The position numbers were made by a program, and so were the translations under genes. A stretch of 64,000 bases of DNA from Blastococcus haudaquaticus (GTDB taxonomy: Bacteria; Actinomycetota; Actinomycetes; Mycobacteriales; Geodermatophilaceae). Shown piece after piece: positions 28,882 through 40,387 of this stretch. Positions within the stretch are counted from its first letter, which is position 1; each line of letters begins with the position of its first letter. Where the stretch lies: positions 62,001 through 126,000 of the forward strand of contig NZ_OCNK01000001.1 in NCBI RefSeq assembly GCF_900230285.1, read 5' to 3'. Below the pieces are notes generated by a model. That model had not been told where the DNA came from. It saw only the letters and a list, made by a program, of their open reading frames with translations, and ran no database searches.

Positions 28882-30014
28882 CGAACGATCCGGGAGCCGC
28901 CGTCGAGCGCGGACGCGACGAGCCGGTCGACCAGTTCCGGGTAGCTGAGGCCGCTCGCGGCCCACATCCGCGGGAACATCGAGATCGGCGTGAACCCCGG
29001 CATGGTGTTCACCTCGTTGATGACCAGGCGGTCACGACCGTCCGGACCGGTGCCCAGGAAGAAGTCGACCCGGGCCAGGCCGCGGCAGTCCATCGCCTGG
29101 TAGGCCCGCACGGAGGCCGCCTGCACCGCAGCCACCTGCTCGGGCGAGAGGTCGGCCGGCACGTCGAAGTCGACGGAGTCGTCCAGGTACTTGGCCGAGA
29201 AGTCGTACCAGTCGACGCCCGGCCGCAGCCGGATCTCCGCCGGCAGGCTGGCTTCCGGCAGCGCCCCGCCGACGCCCGCCAGCACCCCGCACTCGATCTC
29301 CCGGCCGGGGACCGACGCCTCCACGATCACCTTCGGGTCGACGGCCGCGGCGGTGGCGACGGCCTCGGGGAACTGCGCCCAGTCGGTGACCTTGGTGATG
29401 CCGATGCTGGAGCCCGCGCGCGACGGCTTGACGAAGACCGGGAGGCCCAGCCGCTCCCGGGCCGCCTCGTCCAGCAGGTCGGGGTCGGCGCTGATCGCAC
29501 CGGTCGCGTCCCGCAGGACGACGTGGTCGCCCTGCGGCAGCCCAGCGGCAGCGAGCAGCTTCTTGGTGAACTCCTTGTCCATCGAGGCGGCGCTGGCGAA
29601 CACGCCCGACCCGACGTAGGGCAGCCCGGCCATCTCCAGCAGCCCCTGGATGGTCCCGTCCTCGCCGTAGGCGCCGTGCAGCACAGGGAAGACGACGTCC
29701 ACGCCGGTGAACGCCGGCCCGATCGCGGCGCCCGGGTCCAGGACCGCGAGGCCCCGGCGCGCGGGATCGCCCACGAGGGACACGGCGGTGCCGCCGGAGA
29801 CCTCGGGCAGCTTCCCGTCGGTGATGGCCAGCCGCTGGTCGGGCTCGGCCAGCACCCACCCGCCGTCGGGGGTGATGCCGACCTTCACGACCTCGTAGCG
29901 GTCGGGATCGAGGGCCGCGATCACGCTCCCCGCCGAGACGCAGGAGATGGCGTGCTCGGCGCTGCGGCCCCCGAACACGACCGCGATCCGCAGCTTGCCC
30001 GCCATACCGGTCAT
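28878..30014 (-). CDS. ddl: D-alanine--D-alanine ligase
   Basis: Makes the D-Ala-D-Ala dipeptide for peptidoglycan. The 378-aa ATP-grasp enzyme has [17 protein letters not shown] near the start, [36 protein letters not shown], and the metal site [19 protein letters not shown]. Start choice: ATG at 30014 lies eight bases after TAGGGT, with no ribosome binding site; GTG 30017 and ATG 30005 are alternatives. Its stop is fused to a lipoprotein start. It is divergent from the PC synthase gene. Confidence 0.95.
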   Translation of the reverse strand: MTGMAGKLRIAVVFGGRSAEHAISCVSAGSVIAALDPDRYEVVKVGITPDGGWVLAEPDQRLAITDGKLPEVSGGTAVSLVGDPARRGLAVLDPGAAIGPAFTGVDVVFPVLHGAYGEDGTIQGLLEMAGLPYVGSGVFASAASMDKEFTKKLLAAAGLPQGDHVVLRDATGAISADPDLLDEAARERLGLPVFVKPSRAGSSIGITKVTDWAQFPEAVATAAAVDPKVIVEASVPGREIECGVLAGVGGALPEASLPAEIRLRPGVDWYDFSAKYLDDSVDFDVPADLSPEQVAAVQAASVRAYQAMDCRGLARVDFFLGTGPDGRDRLVINEVNTMPGFTPISMFPRMWAASGLSYPELVDRLVASALDGGSRIVR

Positions 30015-30022
30015 CACCGCAG

Positions 30023-30028
30023 ACCCTA
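30023..30028 (-). promoter_or_regulatory. -10 box of probable leaderless ddl promoter
   Basis: TAGGGT on the minus strand ends eight bases before the ATG at 30014. No ribosome binding site lies between. It is identical to the smc -10 box. Confidence 0.5.
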
Positions 30029-30055
30029 GTGGAGGGGATGTGACAACCTCTCCGC

Positions 30056-30844
30056 GTGCACGAGAACGCCGCGGCGACCGAGACCGACGCGCCGTCCCCT
30101 GCCTTCTCCCCCGGCATGCGCCTGGCCGGTGCGGCCGTGCACCTCTACACCGCCAGCGGCTCCGTCCTCGGCCTGCTCATCGTCTTCGCCGCCTTCGAGG
30201 GCGACGTGGAGGCCGCGCTCTGGCTGGTCCTTGCCACGCTCTTCATCGACGGCACCGACGGCATGCTGGCCCGCCGCTTCCGCGTGAAGGAGACGATCCC
30301 CTGGTTCGACGGCGCCCTGCTCGACAACATCGTCGACTACCTGACCTACGTGTTCGCGCCGCTCGTGCTGCTGTGGACGACCGGCTACCTGCCCGAGGGC
30401 GCGGTCGGCTGGATCGTGGCGGCGCTGCCCCTGCTCGCGTCCTGCTACCAGTTCTGCCGGGTCGACGCGAAGACGACCGACCACTTCTTCCTCGGCTTCC
30501 CGAGCTACTGGAACATCGTCGCGTTCTACGTGATCGTGCTCGACGTCAGCGAGCTGGTGACCAGCGTGACGCTCGTCGTCTTCGCGATCCTGGTCTTCAT
30601 CCCGATCCGCTACCTCTACCCGTCGCGCACCCGGGCCCTGCAGGGGCTCACGCTGACGCTGAGCGCCGCCTGGGCGGTCCTGTACGGGGTCCTCGTCGTG
30701 CAGCTGCCCGATCCCAACCCGTGGGTGATCGCGGCGTCGCTGGTCTACATCGCCTACTACTGGGGTCTCAGCCTCTGGATGACGGCCCGCGGCGCGCACG
30801 CCCGGCGGGTCGCCCGATCAGTCGAGGGCAACCAGGGCGACTGA
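30056..30844 (+). CDS. pcs: CDP-alcohol phosphatidyltransferase, probable phosphatidylcholine synthase
   Basis: Integral membrane enzyme of 262 aa with about eight hydrophobic helices. The catalytic motif is [15 protein letters not shown] followed by [11 protein letters not shown], that is, the DGxDGxxAR...D...D pattern of CDP-alcohol transferases; the DGALLD ending and length are those of bacterial phosphatidylcholine synthase, which condenses CDP-diacylglycerol with choline. Phosphatidylcholine is reported in Geodermatophilaceae lipids, which agrees. The GTG start is divergent from ddl. The 3' end overlaps the convergent trans-sulfuration gene by 27 bases. A different head-group acceptor cannot be excluded. 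Confidence 0.75.
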   Translation: MHENAAATETDAPSPAFSPGMRLAGAAVHLYTASGSVLGLLIVFAAFEGDVEAALWLVLATLFIDGTDGMLARRFRVKETIPWFDGALLDNIVDYLTYVFAPLVLLWTTGYLPEGAVGWIVAALPLLASCYQFCRVDAKTTDHFFLGFPSYWNIVAFYVIVLDVSELVTSVTLVVFAILVFIPIRYLYPSRTRALQGLTLTLSAAWAVLYGVLVVQLPDPNPWVIAASLVYIAYYWGLSLWMTARGAHARRVARSVEGNQGD

Positions 30845-31954
30845 CAGGTCCTCGACCAGGTCCGCGGTGTCCTCGATGCCGCAGGACAGCCGCACGAACC
30901 CGGGCGCGACGGCGTCCCCGCCCCACTGGGCGCGCCGGTCGATGGTGCTGTGCACGCCACCGAAGCTCGTGGCAGCGGTCCAGAGCCGGCTTCCGGCCAG
31001 CAGGCGCGCCACCGCGGCCTCGTCGGCGAGCTCGGCCGAGACCACGCCGTTGGGCCGCAGCATCTGCCGAGAGGCCAGCGCGAAGGACGGGTCCTCGGGC
31101 CGCCACGGCCACCGGACGCCGGTGACGGCGGGGCTGCTCGCGAGGAGTTCCGCCACCGCGGCGGCGTTCTGCGCCTGCCGCGCCAGCCGCAGGTCCAGGG
31201 TGCTCATCGAGCGGTGGCCGAGCCAGGCCTCGAACGGGCCGGGCGTGCTGCCGGTGCGGTCGCGGAATCCCTTGATCCGCGCCCAGAGCTCGTCGTCGGT
31301 GACGCTGACGTGCCCGAGCAGCAGGTCGCTGTGCCCGGTCAGCGCCTTGGTGTCGCTGCCGACGGTCATGTCGGCGCCGAGTTCCAGGGGCCGCTGGCCC
31401 AGCGGTGTCGCCGTCGTGTTGTCGACGGCGACCAGGGCACCGGCCGCCCGCGCGGCGCGGGCGACGGCGGCGATGTCGCAGACGTCGAGCTGGGGATTGC
31501 TGGGCGACTCCAGCAGCACCAGCCGGACGCCGTCCAGCCCGCCGTCGGCGGCGAACGCCTCGACGTCCGGTGTCGGCACGTAGGCGACCTCGATGCCGAA
31601 CCGCTGCAGCTCCTCGGCCGCCAGCAGCCGCGTCGTGTAGTAGCCGTCCGAGGGCAGCACCACCCGGTCACCCGAGCCGGCGCAGGACAGGACAGCGGCG
31701 GTGAGCGCCGCCATCCCGGTGGCGAAGGACAGGCAGCGGCCCCCGTCGAGCTCGCCGACGGCGGACTCGAAGTCGCGCAGCGTCGGCTGCTCGGTCCGGG
31801 CGTAGGCGTCGGTCCCGCCGGCGCGCGGCGGGAGGTCGGCCAGGTGGAACGGGGCGGCGAAGACCGGCGACGGGCGCAGCGGTGCCCCGGCGACCGGAGC
31901 ACCCTCCCCCGCGCGGACCGATCGCGTGCCGTCGCCCCACGAGCTCCCGCTCAC
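30818..31954 (-). CDS. Cystathionine gamma-lyase-type PLP enzyme
   Basis: A 378-aa Cys/Met-metabolism enzyme of PLP fold type I. The PLP region shows [18 protein letters not shown] (phosphate binding), [14 protein letters not shown] (Asp contacting the ring nitrogen) and the Schiff-base lysine in [12 protein letters not shown]-terminal [16 protein letters not shown] is family-typical. It could act as cystathionine gamma-lyase or a related synthase; the shorter N-terminus and motif set favour lyase. The GTG overlaps the gpsA stop (GTGA), making it the third gene of plsC-gpsA-lyase. Confidence 0.85.
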   Translation of the reverse strand: MSGSSWGDGTRSVRAGEGAPVAGAPLRPSPVFAAPFHLADLPPRAGGTDAYARTEQPTLRDFESAVGELDGGRCLSFATGMAALTAAVLSCAGSGDRVVLPSDGYYTTRLLAAEELQRFGIEVAYVPTPDVEAFAADGGLDGVRLVLLESPSNPQLDVCDIAAVARAARAAGALVAVDNTTATPLGQRPLELGADMTVGSDTKALTGHSDLLLGHVSVTDDELWARIKGFRDRTGSTPGPFEAWLGHRSMSTLDLRLARQAQNAAAVAELLASSPAVTGVRWPWRPEDPSFALASRQMLRPNGVVSAELADEAAVARLLAGSRLWTAATSFGGVHSTIDRRAQWGGDAVAPGFVRLSCGIEDTADLVEDLSVALVALD

Positions 31955-32946
31955 TCCGGCTTCGCCTCGCGGCTCATGATCTCCCGCACCATCTGCGCCG
32001 GGGCCTCCCCCTCGTGGCACACCCGGACGACGGCCTCGGTGATCGGGACGTCGATGTCGTGGGCCCGGGCCAGGTCCAGGATCGACCGGCAGCTCTTCAC
32101 GCCCTCCGCCGTCTGGCGGGTGCTCTCCTGCACCTCCTGGACCGACATGCCGCGGCCGAGCTTCTCGCCGAACGTCCGGTTGCGGGAGAGCGGCGAGCTG
32201 CAGGTGGCGACGAGGTCACCGAGGCCGGCCAGGCCCGCGAAGGTGGTGAGCTCGGCCCCGAGGGCCATGCCGAGGCGGGCCGTCTCGGCGAGCCCACGGG
32301 TGATCAGGGACGCGCGGGTGTTGTCGCCGAAGCCGAGCCCCTCGGCGATGCCGCAGGCCAGCGCGATGACGTTCTTGACCGCCCCACCCAGCTCGCAGCC
32401 GACCATGTCGGGGTTGGTGTACGGCCGGAAGTAGCGGGTGTGGCAGGCCGCCTGCAGAGCGGCCGCACGGTCGGCGTCGGTGCAGGCGATGACGGTGGCC
32501 GCCGGTTGCTGCTCGGCGATCTCCCGGGCCAGGTTGGGTCCGGAAAGGACCGCGACCCGGTCGGGGCCGGCGCCGGTCACCTCGCAGATGACCTCGCTCA
32601 TCCGCTTCGTGGTGCCGAGCTCGATGCCCTTCATGAGCGAGAGCAGCGTGGCGTCGCCCGGGAGCAGCGGAGCCCACTCGGTGAGATTGTCCCGCAGCGA
32701 CTGCGAGGGAACCGCCAGGACGACGACCTCGGCGTCCAGCAGTGCCTCCGCGGCGTCGGCCGTGGCGCGGACCGCCGCCGGCAACCGGACCCCGGGCAGG
32801 TAGTCGCGGTTCTCGCCGTCCTCGGTGATGGCCTTCGCCAGCTCCGGCCGGCGGGCGTGCAGCGTCACGTCGCAGCCGGCGTCGGCCAGGACCTTGGCGA
32901 AGGTCGTCCCCCACGAGCCGGCCCCCAGGACCGCCGCGCGGGTCAT
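31951..32946 (-). CDS. gpsA: NAD(P)-dependent glycerol-3-phosphate dehydrogenase
   Basis: Supplies sn-glycerol 3-phosphate for phospholipid synthesis. The 331-aa protein starts [20 protein letters not shown] (Rossmann GxGxxG), with [32 protein letters not shown], and the catalytic Lys region [26 protein letters not shown] overlaps the plsC stop by four bases. Co-transcription with an acyltransferase that consumes its product is functionally sensible. Confidence 0.96.
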   Translation of the reverse strand: MTRAAVLGAGSWGTTFAKVLADAGCDVTLHARRPELAKAITEDGENRDYLPGVRLPAAVRATADAAEALLDAEVVVLAVPSQSLRDNLTEWAPLLPGDATLLSLMKGIELGTTKRMSEVICEVTGAGPDRVAVLSGPNLAREIAEQQPAATVIACTDADRAAALQAACHTRYFRPYTNPDMVGCELGGAVKNVIALACGIAEGLGFGDNTRASLITRGLAETARLGMALGAELTTFAGLAGLGDLVATCSSPLSRNRTFGEKLGRGMSVQEVQESTRQTAEGVKSCRSILDLARAHDIDVPITEAVVRVCHEGEAPAQMVREIMSREAKPE

Positions 32947-33767
32947 GCGGCGCTCCCCGACAGGTCGCCCGGCAGCTCGCGGCGCGGCCTCGGAGAGAAG
33001 GTCAGCGGCGCGGGCTCCCCCCGCAGCTCGGCCAGCTCGTTCCGCACACGGGTCATGATCAGGTCCGTCGTCTCCCTCAGCAGTGCGGCGGGGAGCGGCT
33101 GCCCGTCCCGCACGCGGGCCCGTTGCTCGGTGAGGTCCACCGGCTCTCCGACCTGGTACTCGGCGGGCGCGCGGAAGCGCAGCCGCAGCTTCTTCGTGTG
33201 GTAGTCGTGCACCCGCTGCGGTCCCCACTGGGCCACGGGGAGGACCACGGCGTCGGTGGTCAGGGCCAGTCGGGCGACGCCGGTCCGGGCCTGCATCGGC
33301 CACCACTCCGGATCGCGGGTCACCGAGCCCTCGGGGTAGATCACCACGACGTTGCCGGCGCGCAGGTCCGCCTGGGCCGCGTCCAGCGCCTCGTGCGCCG
33401 CGTCGGAGAACCGGGCGACGGGGATCTGCCCCGCACTGCGCAGCAGCGTGCCCGCGAATCCCCTGAACACCGACTCCTTGGCCAGGAAGTGCGGCAGCCG
33501 GCCGGCGTCGAACACCAGCCGGGCGCAGGCCAGCGGATCCAGGATCGAGACGTGGTTGGCCACCAGCAGGACCGGGCCGGTCGGCGGCAGCCGGTCGGCG
33601 TGCCGGTAGCGCAGGCGGAACAGGAGCGAGGAGACCGGGTGGACGACGACGATCGCGGCGACCATCCCGTAGGACAGGCGGCCCCGGGTGCGCCACTTCA
33701 TCGGGCGCGGGGCGGCGGGCGGCGCGGCCGTCGAGCTCCGTGCCCCCGCGGGCGTCTGCTCCGCCAT
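32943..33767 (-). CDS. plsC: 1-acyl-sn-glycerol-3-phosphate acyltransferase family protein
   Basis: A 274-aa PlsC-domain acyltransferase. Motif I is NHVSILD (His-x4-Asp), motif III is [12 protein letters not shown], and a membrane-associated helix lies at about 40-60. A disordered Ala/Pro N-terminus and a basic C-terminal tail flank the domain. The ATG has AGGAGGTGATC six bases upstream, a near-perfect match to the 16S rRNA tail. It heads the plsC-gpsA-lyase operon and is divergent from cofC. Exact acyl acceptor is inferred from family. Confidence 0.9.
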   Translation of the reverse strand: MAEQTPAGARSSTAAPPAAPRPMKWRTRGRLSYGMVAAIVVVHPVSSLLFRLRYRHADRLPPTGPVLLVANHVSILDPLACARLVFDAGRLPHFLAKESVFRGFAGTLLRSAGQIPVARFSDAAHEALDAAQADLRAGNVVVIYPEGSVTRDPEWWPMQARTGVARLALTTDAVVLPVAQWGPQRVHDYHTKKLRLRFRAPAEYQVGEPVDLTEQRARVRDGQPLPAALLRETTDLIMTRVRNELAELRGEPAPLTFSPRPRRELPGDLSGSAA

Positions 33768-33879
33768 CGGATCACCTCCTCTCCTCGCTGTGATCCTGCC
33801 CATGATCGACCCTGGACGCGCTCCCGACGCGCACCGGGTCCCCCGTGGGCGTGGAGCCCGTGAGCGGGTGTGCTCACAT

Positions 33880-34515
33880 GTGCCCGTGCGCAGCTGGTCG
33901 GTCGTCGTCCCCGCGAAGCGGCTGGGCGTGGCCAAGACCCGGCTCCGCCCGCTGACCGCCGCCCGTCCCGACGCCGAGGAGGCGCACCGCGAGCTGGTCC
34001 TCGCACTGCTGGCCGACACGGTGGCCGCTGCCCTCGCCTGCACCGTCGTGGACACGCTGGTGGTCGTCACCGACGATCCCGCCGCCGCGGCCGTCGTCAC
34101 GGAGCTGGGCGCCCGGGTGGTCGCCGACGAGCCCGACCGCGGCCTCAATCCCGCCCTCGAGCACGGCGTGCGCAGCGCACCGGGCCCGGCCGTGGCCGCC
34201 CTGTCGTCCGACCTGCCCGCCGTGCGCGCCGACGAGCTCGCCGCGGCCCTGGATGCCGCCGCCGGGACCGCCCGCGCCTTCGTCGCGGATGCCCAGGGCA
34301 CGGGGACGACGCTGCTCACCGCGGTGGACGTGCCGCTGCGGCCACGGTTCGGAGCCGGCTCCGCCGAGGCCCACCTGACCAGTGGCGCGGTGGCGCTCGC
34401 CGGCTCGTGGCCCGGGCTGGTGCGCGACGTGGACACGGAGGCCGACCTGCGCGCGGCGCTGCTGCTCGGCGGGGGCCCGCGCACGACCGCCGTGGTCGCC
34501 CGCCTGGCGGGCTGA
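33880..34515 (+). CDS. cofC: 2-phospho-L-lactate / phosphoenolpyruvate guanylyltransferase
   Basis: Nucleotidyltransferase of coenzyme F420 synthesis (CofC/FbiD), activating phosphoenolpyruvate or phospholactate with GTP. The 211-aa product has the opening [21 protein letters not shown], where Lys and Arg bind nucleotide, and the acidic metal sites [10 protein letters not shown] and the late [13 protein letters not shown]. Start is uncertain between GTG 33880 and 33886; neither has a good ribosome binding site. It stands alone between plsC and ppk1, the same neighbour as in mycobacteria. It implies that the host makes F420. Confidence 0.9.
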   Translation: MPVRSWSVVVPAKRLGVAKTRLRPLTAARPDAEEAHRELVLALLADTVAAALACTVVDTLVVVTDDPAAAAVVTELGARVVADEPDRGLNPALEHGVRSAPGPAVAALSSDLPAVRADELAAALDAAAGTARAFVADAQGTGTTLLTAVDVPLRPRFGAGSAEAHLTSGAVALAGSWPGLVRDVDTEADLRAALLLGGGPRTTAVVARLAG

Positions 34516-34573
34516 CCGGCCCCCGGGCAGAGTTGATCACTCGCCGTTCACCCAGGTGCGGCACGATGGACGA

Positions 34574-36646
34574 GTGCCCCCCGAGAACCCGTCGAGCACC
34601 CGCTCCCTGCCCGCCGACCGCTTCCTCAACCGGGAGCTGTCCTGGCTGGACTTCAACGCCCGGGTCCTCGAGCTCGCCGAGGACGAGAGCCTGCCACTGC
34701 TCGAACGCGCCAAGTTCCTGTCGATCTTCGCCAGCAACCTGGACGAGTTCTTCATGGTGCGCATCGCCGGCCTCAAGCGCCGTCAGACCACCGGCCTCAC
34801 CGTCCGCTCGCCGGACGGCCTGACCATCCGCGAGCAGCTGGAGCGCATCACCGCGCGGACGCAGGAACTGGTCCAGCGGCACGCCGACGTCTTCATCAAG
34901 GACGTCGCACCCCGGCTGCAGGACGTCGGCATCCGGATCCTGCACTGGTCGGACCTCGCCGACGACGACGCCCGCCGGCTCCGCGAGTACTTCCGGGACC
35001 AGATCTTCCCCGTGCTCACCCCGCTCGCCGTGGACCCCGCGCATCCGTTCCCCTACATCAGCGGGCTGTCGCTGAACCTGGCCGTGTCGGTGCGCGACCC
35101 CGACACCGGTGCCCCGCGGTTCGCGCGGCTCAAGGTGCCCAACAACGTGCCGCGGTTCATCCCGATCGGCGCGCCCGGCAAGACGACGACGTTCCTGCTG
35201 CTCGAGGACCTCATCTCCGCGCACCTCCCGCAGCTGTTCCCGGGCCTCGAGGTGCTGGACCACCACCTGTTCCGGGTCACCCGGAACGCCGACCTGGAGG
35301 TCGAGGAGGACCGGGACGAGGACCTGCTGCAGGCGCTCGAGCGGGAGCTGGCGCGGCGCCGCTTCGGCCCGGCGGTGCGGCTGGAGGTCACCGACTCCAT
35401 GGACCCGCAGATCCTCGAGGTCCTGGTGTCGGAACTGGAGATCAGCACGGCCGACGTCGTCACGGTCCCGGGCCCGCTGGACCTCGCGGCCCTGATGGCG
35501 CTCTACGACCTCGACCGGCCCGAGCTCAAGGACGACCCGTTCGTGCCGGCCACGCACCCCCGGCTGAGCGAGGGCGAGACCCCCAAGAGCGTGTTCGCGA
35601 CGCTCCGCGAGGGCGACGTCCTGGTCCACCACCCCTACGATTCCTTCGCCACGAGCGTGCAGCGGTTCATCGAGCAGGCCGCCGTCGACCCCAACGTGCT
35701 GGCCATCAAGCAGACGCTCTACCGCACCTCGGGCGACTCCCCCATCGTCAACGCCCTCATCGACGCCGCGCAGGCGGGCAAGCAGGTCGTCGTCCTGGTC
35801 GAGATCAAGGCCCGGTTCGACGAGGAGGCCAACATCACCTGGGCCCGCTCGCTGGAGCGCGCCGGCTGCCACGTCGTCTACGGCCTGGTGGGGCTCAAGA
35901 CGCACTGCAAGACGGCGCTCGTGGTCCGGCGGGAACAGGGCGTCCTGCGCCGGTACTGCCACATCGGGACCGGCAACTACAACCCGAAGACGGCGCGGAT
36001 CTACGAGGACCTCGGCATCCTGACCGCCGACCCGCGCGTGGGCGCGGACCTCACCGATCTGTTCAACACCCTGACCGGGTACTCGCGCCAGACGAACTAC
36101 CGCATGCTCATGGTCGCCCCGCACGGGATCCGCGCCGGCCTGCTGGAAAAGATCCGCAGGGAGGCCCGGCACGCCGCCGAGGGCAAGCCGTCGGGGATCC
36201 GGTTCAAGCTCAACTCGCTGGTCGACGAGAAGATCATCGACGCGCTCTACGAGGCGTCGGCGGCCGGCGTCCCGGTGGAGCTGTTCATCCGAGGCATCTG
36301 CGCCCTGCGTCCCGGCGTCCCCGGGCTGTCGGAGACCATCCGCGTCCGGTCGATCGTCGGGCGCTTCCTCGAGCACTCGCGGGTCATGGCGTTCGAGAAC
36401 GACGGCGACCGCGAGTGGTGGATCGGCAGCAGCGACCTGATGCACCGCAACCTCGACCGGCGCGTCGAGGTGCTCCTGCGGGTGTGCGACGAGACGGCCC
36501 GCAAGCAGCTGGCCGGCATGTTCGACGCCGCGATGGCGCCCGACGTCCGCAGCTGGCAGCTGGGAGGCGACGGCAGCTGGGCCCGCTCCGGTGAGCTCGA
36601 CTACCAGGCGCAGCGGCTCGAGGAGATGGGTGAGCGCGCTGGCTGA
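34574..36646 (+). CDS. ppk1: Polyphosphate kinase 1
   Basis: Reversible synthesis of inorganic polyphosphate from ATP. The 690-aa protein carries [17 protein letters not shown] at the start, the [21 protein letters not shown] region, two HKD-like phospholipase D-fold motifs with the autophosphorylated His in [16 protein letters not shown] and [16 protein letters not shown], and [18 protein letters not shown]. The GTG start lies six bases after CACGAT, a one-mismatch TANNNT box, so the transcript may be leaderless. It overlaps the following mutT1 gene by 17 bases. Confidence 0.96.
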   Translation: MPPENPSSTRSLPADRFLNRELSWLDFNARVLELAEDESLPLLERAKFLSIFASNLDEFFMVRIAGLKRRQTTGLTVRSPDGLTIREQLERITARTQELVQRHADVFIKDVAPRLQDVGIRILHWSDLADDDARRLREYFRDQIFPVLTPLAVDPAHPFPYISGLSLNLAVSVRDPDTGAPRFARLKVPNNVPRFIPIGAPGKTTTFLLLEDLISAHLPQLFPGLEVLDHHLFRVTRNADLEVEEDRDEDLLQALERELARRRFGPAVRLEVTDSMDPQILEVLVSELEISTADVVTVPGPLDLAALMALYDLDRPELKDDPFVPATHPRLSEGETPKSVFATLREGDVLVHHPYDSFATSVQRFIEQAAVDPNVLAIKQTLYRTSGDSPIVNALIDAAQAGKQVVVLVEIKARFDEEANITWARSLERAGCHVVYGLVGLKTHCKTALVVRREQGVLRRYCHIGTGNYNPKTARIYEDLGILTADPRVGADLTDLFNTLTGYSRQTNYRMLMVAPHGIRAGLLEKIRREARHAAEGKPSGIRFKLNSLVDEKIIDALYEASAAGVPVELFIRGICALRPGVPGLSETIRVRSIVGRFLEHSRVMAFENDGDREWWIGSSDLMHRNLDRRVEVLLRVCDETARKQLAGMFDAAMAPDVRSWQLGGDGSWARSGELDYQAQRLEEMGERAG

Positions 36647-37559
36647 GCCGGTGACCGCGGCCGCGGGCGGGGTCGTCTGGCGGCCGTGCGAGGACGGCGG
36701 GCTGGAGGTCGCCGTCGCGCACCGCCCCCGCTACGACGACTGGTCCCTCCCCAAGGGCAAGCTCGACCGCGGCGAGCACGCGCTGACCGCCGCCGTCCGC
36801 GAGGTCGGTGAGGAGACCGGCCTCCGGGTGGTCGTCGGCCGGCGCAGCCTCCGCACGTGCTATCCGGTGGCCGACGGGCTCAAGCAGGTCGACTACTGGG
36901 TGATGCAGGCCGTCGGCGGGGCCTTCGAGGCCAACGACGAGGTGGACGACCTGCGCTGGCTGACGCCCGAGCAGGCCACCGACCGGTGCACGTACGAGCA
37001 CGACCGGGCAGTGATCGCCGATCTGGTGCGCGCGGACGTGCCGCGCATGCCCACGCTCCTGCTCGTGCGGCACGCGCACGCGGGCAGCCGCCGCGACTGG
37101 GACGGCCCGGACGACCTGCGCCCCCTCGAGGGACGGGGCCGCCGCGAGGCCGCCCGGCTCGCCGCGGTGCTGCCGGCGTTCGCGCCGACGGCCGTCCTGT
37201 CGGCGCCCCCCACCCGGTGTCAGGAGACCGTGACACCGCTCGCCGAACGCCTCGGGCTCCCGGTGCAGCCACTGCCGGAGCTCGGCGAACAGGAGTTCTC
37301 CGCGGACCCGCAGGCGGGGCTGGCCGCGGTGGAGCGGCTGCTGGCCCCGCGGAGCGGACCGGGCGTGACCGTCGTCTGCAGCCAGGGCGGGGCGATCCCG
37401 TCGGTGCTCCTCGCCCTCGGCGTCCGCTGGGAAGGCGTGCCGGCCCGGCTGCACCCACCGGCCGCCAAGGGCAGTGTGTGGGTCCTCGGCGGGCGGCCGG
37501 GCGCGCTGAGCGCCGACTACCACCGGGACTTCGACGCCGACCCGGCCGCGCCCGCCTGA
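36630..37559 (+). CDS. mutT1: Nudix hydrolase fused to a histidine phosphatase (MutT1 type)
   Basis: A two-domain 309-aa enzyme. The N-terminal Nudix domain has the full box [20 protein letters not shown] plus TGL (about 40-62). The C-terminal domain, from about residue 140, is a SixA/phosphoglycerate-mutase-type phosphatase with LLVRHAHAG and a late [10 protein letters not shown]. Mycobacterial MutT1 with this architecture hydrolyses 8-oxo-dGTP and diadenosine polyphosphates. The GTG start has GAGGAGAT upstream and lies within the ppk1 3' end, so ppk1-mutT1 are coupled, as in mycobacteria. Confidence 0.94.
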   Translation: MSALAEPVTAAAGGVVWRPCEDGGLEVAVAHRPRYDDWSLPKGKLDRGEHALTAAVREVGEETGLRVVVGRRSLRTCYPVADGLKQVDYWVMQAVGGAFEANDEVDDLRWLTPEQATDRCTYEHDRAVIADLVRADVPRMPTLLLVRHAHAGSRRDWDGPDDLRPLEGRGRREAARLAAVLPAFAPTAVLSAPPTRCQETVTPLAERLGLPVQPLPELGEQEFSADPQAGLAAVERLLAPRSGPGVTVVCSQGGAIPSVLLALGVRWEGVPARLHPPAAKGSVWVLGGRPGALSADYHRDFDADPAAPA

Positions 37560-37584
37560 CCTCCGGGGACCCGACCCCGAAGCT

Positions 37585-38190
37585 CTAGCCCTCGAGGACG
37601 GGAAGGGCCCGCGGCAGCCAGGCCGGGCGGCCGGCTTCGAAGGCCTCGACGTCGGCGAGGTTCCGCTCGGTCAGGCCCACGTCGTCCAGGCCCTCGAGCA
37701 GGCGCCAGCGCACGTAGTCGTCGATCTCGAAGGGCACCGTCGTCGCGCCGTAGGTGACCTGCTTCGCCTGCAGGTCCACCGTCACCGGCGTCGCGGGGTC
37801 CGCCTCGACCGCCGCCCACAACGCCTCGACCTGCTCCTGCGGCAGGACGACGGTGAGCAGCCCCGCCTTGGTCGAGTTGTTGCGGAAGATGTCGGCGAAC
37901 CGGGAGCTGATGACGACGCGGAAGCCGCCGTCCAGCAGTGCCCAGTTGGCGTGCTCGCGCGAGGACCCGGTGCCGAAGTCCGGCCCCGCGACCAGGATCG
38001 ACGCGGCGGCGTACTGCGGCTGGTTGAGCACGAAGTCGGGCTCGTTGGTGCGCCAGGCGATGAACAACCCGTCCTCGAAGCCGGTGCGGGTGATCCGCTT
38101 CAGGTACTCGGCCGGGATGATCTGGTCGGTGTCGACGTTCGACCGGCGCAGGGGGACCGCGGTGCCGGTGTGCGTGGTGAAGGCGTCCAT
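37585..38190 (-). CDS. leuD: 3-isopropylmalate dehydratase small subunit
   Basis: Small subunit of isopropylmalate isomerase in leucine synthesis. The 201-aa protein opens [27 protein letters not shown] and carries [17 protein letters not shown] (the swivelling domain loop) and [13 protein letters not shown]. The ATG lies five bases after the leuC stop, so it is translated with leuC. Length and order are normal. Confidence 0.96.
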   Translation of the reverse strand: MDAFTTHTGTAVPLRRSNVDTDQIIPAEYLKRITRTGFEDGLFIAWRTNEPDFVLNQPQYAAASILVAGPDFGTGSSREHANWALLDGGFRVVISSRFADIFRNNSTKAGLLTVVLPQEQVEALWAAVEADPATPVTVDLQAKQVTYGATTVPFEIDDYVRWRLLEGLDDVGLTERNLADVEAFEAGRPAWLPRALPVLEG

Positions 38191-38195
38191 CGGGG

Positions 38196-39608
38196 TCAGA
38201 CTCCAGCGTTCTCGAGGTCGGCAGGGGCGGTCAGGCGCCCGGTGAGAGCGGTCGCGGCGGCGACCGACGGCGACACCAGGTGGGTGCGACCGCCCTTGCC
38301 CTGCCGGCCCTGGAAGTTGCGGTTGCTGGTCGAGGCCGACCGCTCGCCCGGCTTGAGCTGGTCGGGGTTCATGCCCAGGCACATCGAGCAGCCCGCGCCG
38401 CGCCACTCGGCACCGGCGTCCAGGAAGACCCGGTCCAGGCCCTCGGCCTCGGCCTGCGCCTTGACGCCGACCGAGCCGGGGACCACGAGCATCCGGGTGT
38501 CGGCGTCGATCCGCTTGCCGCGCAGCAGCTCGGCGGCGACCCGCAGGTCCTCGATGCGGCCGTTGGTGCAGGAGCCGAGGAAGACGGTGTCCACCTCGAT
38601 CTCGCGCAGGGGCGTGCCGGGCTCCAGCCCCATGTAGGCCAGCGCCTGCTCGACGTCCCGGCGCTCGCCCTCGTCGGCGAAGTCCGCGGGGTCGGGGACC
38701 GCGCCGGCGATGGGCAGGCCCTGCCCGGGGTTCGTGCCCCAGGTGACGAAGGGAGTGAGCGTCGTGGCGTCGAGCACGACCTCGCGGTCGAAGACGGTCC
38801 CCTCGTCGGTGCGCAGCGTCGACCAGTACTCGACGGCGGCGTCCCAGTCCGCTCCCTGCGGCGCGTGCGGACGGCCCTGGAGGAAGTCGAACGTGGTCCG
38901 GTCGGGCGCGATGAGCCCGGCCTTGGCGCCCGCCTCGATCGACATGTTGCAGATCGTCATCCGAGCCTCCATGGACAGCGCCTCGATGGCACTCCCCCGG
39001 TACTCGATGACGTGCCCCTGGGCGCCGTTGGTCCCGATCTGGGCGATCACGGCCAGGATGATGTCCTTCGCCGAGACGCCCGGGGGGAGCTCCCCGTCCA
39101 CGGTCACGGCCATCTGCCTGGGCTTGTACTGCGGCAGCGTCTGGGTCGCCAGCACGTGCTCGACCTCGCTGGTGCCGATGCCGAAGGCCAGCGCCCCGAA
39201 CGCGCCGTGCGTGGAGGTGTGGCTGTCGCCGCACACGATCGTCATCCCCGGCTGGGTGAGCCCCAGCTGCGGACCGATCACGTGGACGATGCCCTGGTCG
39301 CGGTCGCCCATCGGGGCCAGCCGGATGCCGAACTCGGCCGCGTTCCTCCGCAGCGCCTCGATCTGCGCCCGGCTGACCGGGTCGGCGATCGGGCTGAGGA
39401 TGTCGAGGGTCGGGACGTTGTGGTCCTCGGTCGCCATCGTCAGATCGGGACGGCGGACAGTGCGGCCGGCGGCGCGCAGACCGTCGAAGGCCTGCGGGCT
39501 GGTCACCTCGTGGACGAGGTGCAGGTCGATGTAGAGCAGGTCGGGCTCGCCCGCGGTGCTGCGCACCACGTGGGCCTCGTAGACCTTCTCCGCCAGGGTC
39601 TTCGGCAC
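38196..39608 (-). CDS. leuC: 3-isopropylmalate dehydratase large subunit
   Basis: Iron-sulfur subunit of isopropylmalate isomerase. The 470-aa protein begins [15 protein letters not shown] and shows [45 protein letters not shown], and the three 4Fe-4S cysteines in LGSCTNGRI and [13 protein letters not shown] start with GAGAGGA upstream. It is divergent from an IclR-family gene of the NdgR/LtbR type, the usual regulator of leuCD in actinobacteria. Confidence 0.96.
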   Translation of the reverse strand: MPKTLAEKVYEAHVVRSTAGEPDLLYIDLHLVHEVTSPQAFDGLRAAGRTVRRPDLTMATEDHNVPTLDILSPIADPVSRAQIEALRRNAAEFGIRLAPMGDRDQGIVHVIGPQLGLTQPGMTIVCGDSHTSTHGAFGALAFGIGTSEVEHVLATQTLPQYKPRQMAVTVDGELPPGVSAKDIILAVIAQIGTNGAQGHVIEYRGSAIEALSMEARMTICNMSIEAGAKAGLIAPDRTTFDFLQGRPHAPQGADWDAAVEYWSTLRTDEGTVFDREVVLDATTLTPFVTWGTNPGQGLPIAGAVPDPADFADEGERRDVEQALAYMGLEPGTPLREIEVDTVFLGSCTNGRIEDLRVAAELLRGKRIDADTRMLVVPGSVGVKAQAEAEGLDRVFLDAGAEWRGAGCSMCLGMNPDQLKPGERSASTSNRNFQGRQGKGGRTHLVSPSVAAATALTGRLTAPADLENAGV

Positions 39609-39668
39609 GGTTCGTCCTCTCGGAGGTCTCGCTGGCGTTCCCATGATGTGGGATGCGAGTATTGCTGT
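39609..39668. promoter_or_regulatory. Divergent leuCD / IclR-regulator control region
   Basis: Only 60 bases separate the two starts. It contains CCCAT (39642 region) and ATGGG at the regulator start as an imperfect inverted pair around GATGCGAGTATTGC, and the least GC-rich stretch in the neighbourhood. By analogy with NdgR/LtbR this should hold the operator for both genes; the exact site is not resolved by eye. Confidence 0.4.
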
Positions 39669-40370
39669 ATGGGACAGCCTAACCCCGTCGCCGTCTTGGA
39701 CAAAGCGGTGACCATCCTCCGCGCCGTCGCCGACGAGCCGGCGACGCTCGCCGAGCTGGTCAGCCGCACCGGACTGCCCCGCGCGACCGCCCACCGGCTG
39801 GCCGTCGCACTCGAGGGTCACCGGCTCGTGCGGCGCACCCCGGAGGGCGCCTGGACGCCCGGTCCCGCACTCGCCGAGCTCGGACGGGGCGGCGCGGACC
39901 TCGCGGACCTGGCCGGGCGCCACCTGGTCGTGCTGCGGGACGCGAGCGGGGAGAGCGCGCAGTTCTACGTGCGGGACGGGGCCACCCGCGTCTGCGTGGC
40001 CGCCGCCGAGCGGACCAGCGGGTTGCGCGACACGGTGCCCGTCGGCGCCCGGCTGCCCATGACAGCAGGGTCGGCCGCGCACGCCCTCCTGGCCTTCACC
40101 CCGGCCGACGAGGTCACCCGCCTGCTGCCGTCGGCGAGCTTCACCGCCCGGACGCTGCTGGACGTCCGCCGCCGCGGCTGGGCGCACAGCGTCGCCGAGC
40201 GCGAGCCCGGGGTCGCCTCCCTCTCCGCGCCCGTGCGCGACGGCGCCGGGACGGTCCTCGGCGCCGTCTCCATCTCCGGTCCGGTCGAGCGCCTGGGACG
40301 GCGTCCCAGCCCGGAGATCATCGGCGCCGTCCTCGACGCGGCCGCTGCCATCGCCCGCGCCGCCCGCTGA
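39669..40370 (+). CDS. IclR-family transcriptional regulator, NdgR/LtbR type
   Basis: A 233-aa regulator with an N-terminal winged helix ([22 protein letters not shown] at about 26-47) and a C-terminal IclR ligand domain ([12 protein letters not shown] near the end). It starts [20 protein letters not shown], the usual opening of the NdgR/LtbR group, which controls leucine and branched-chain genes in Streptomyces and Corynebacterium. The divergent position with leuCD supports this. No ribosome binding site precedes the ATG, so translation may be leaderless. Confidence 0.88.
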   Translation: MGQPNPVAVLDKAVTILRAVADEPATLAELVSRTGLPRATAHRLAVALEGHRLVRRTPEGAWTPGPALAELGRGGADLADLAGRHLVVLRDASGESAQFYVRDGATRVCVAAAERTSGLRDTVPVGARLPMTAGSAAHALLAFTPADEVTRLLPSASFTARTLLDVRRRGWAHSVAEREPGVASLSAPVRDGAGTVLGAVSISGPVERLGRRPSPEIIGAVLDAAAAIARAAR

Positions 40371-40387
40371 CGACCCGCCCGTCGGAC

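Noticed and set aside
34316-36445. 709-codon minus-strand open frame opposite ppk1
   Set aside because: Shadow of ppk1 in a GC-rich genome; no recognisable motif.
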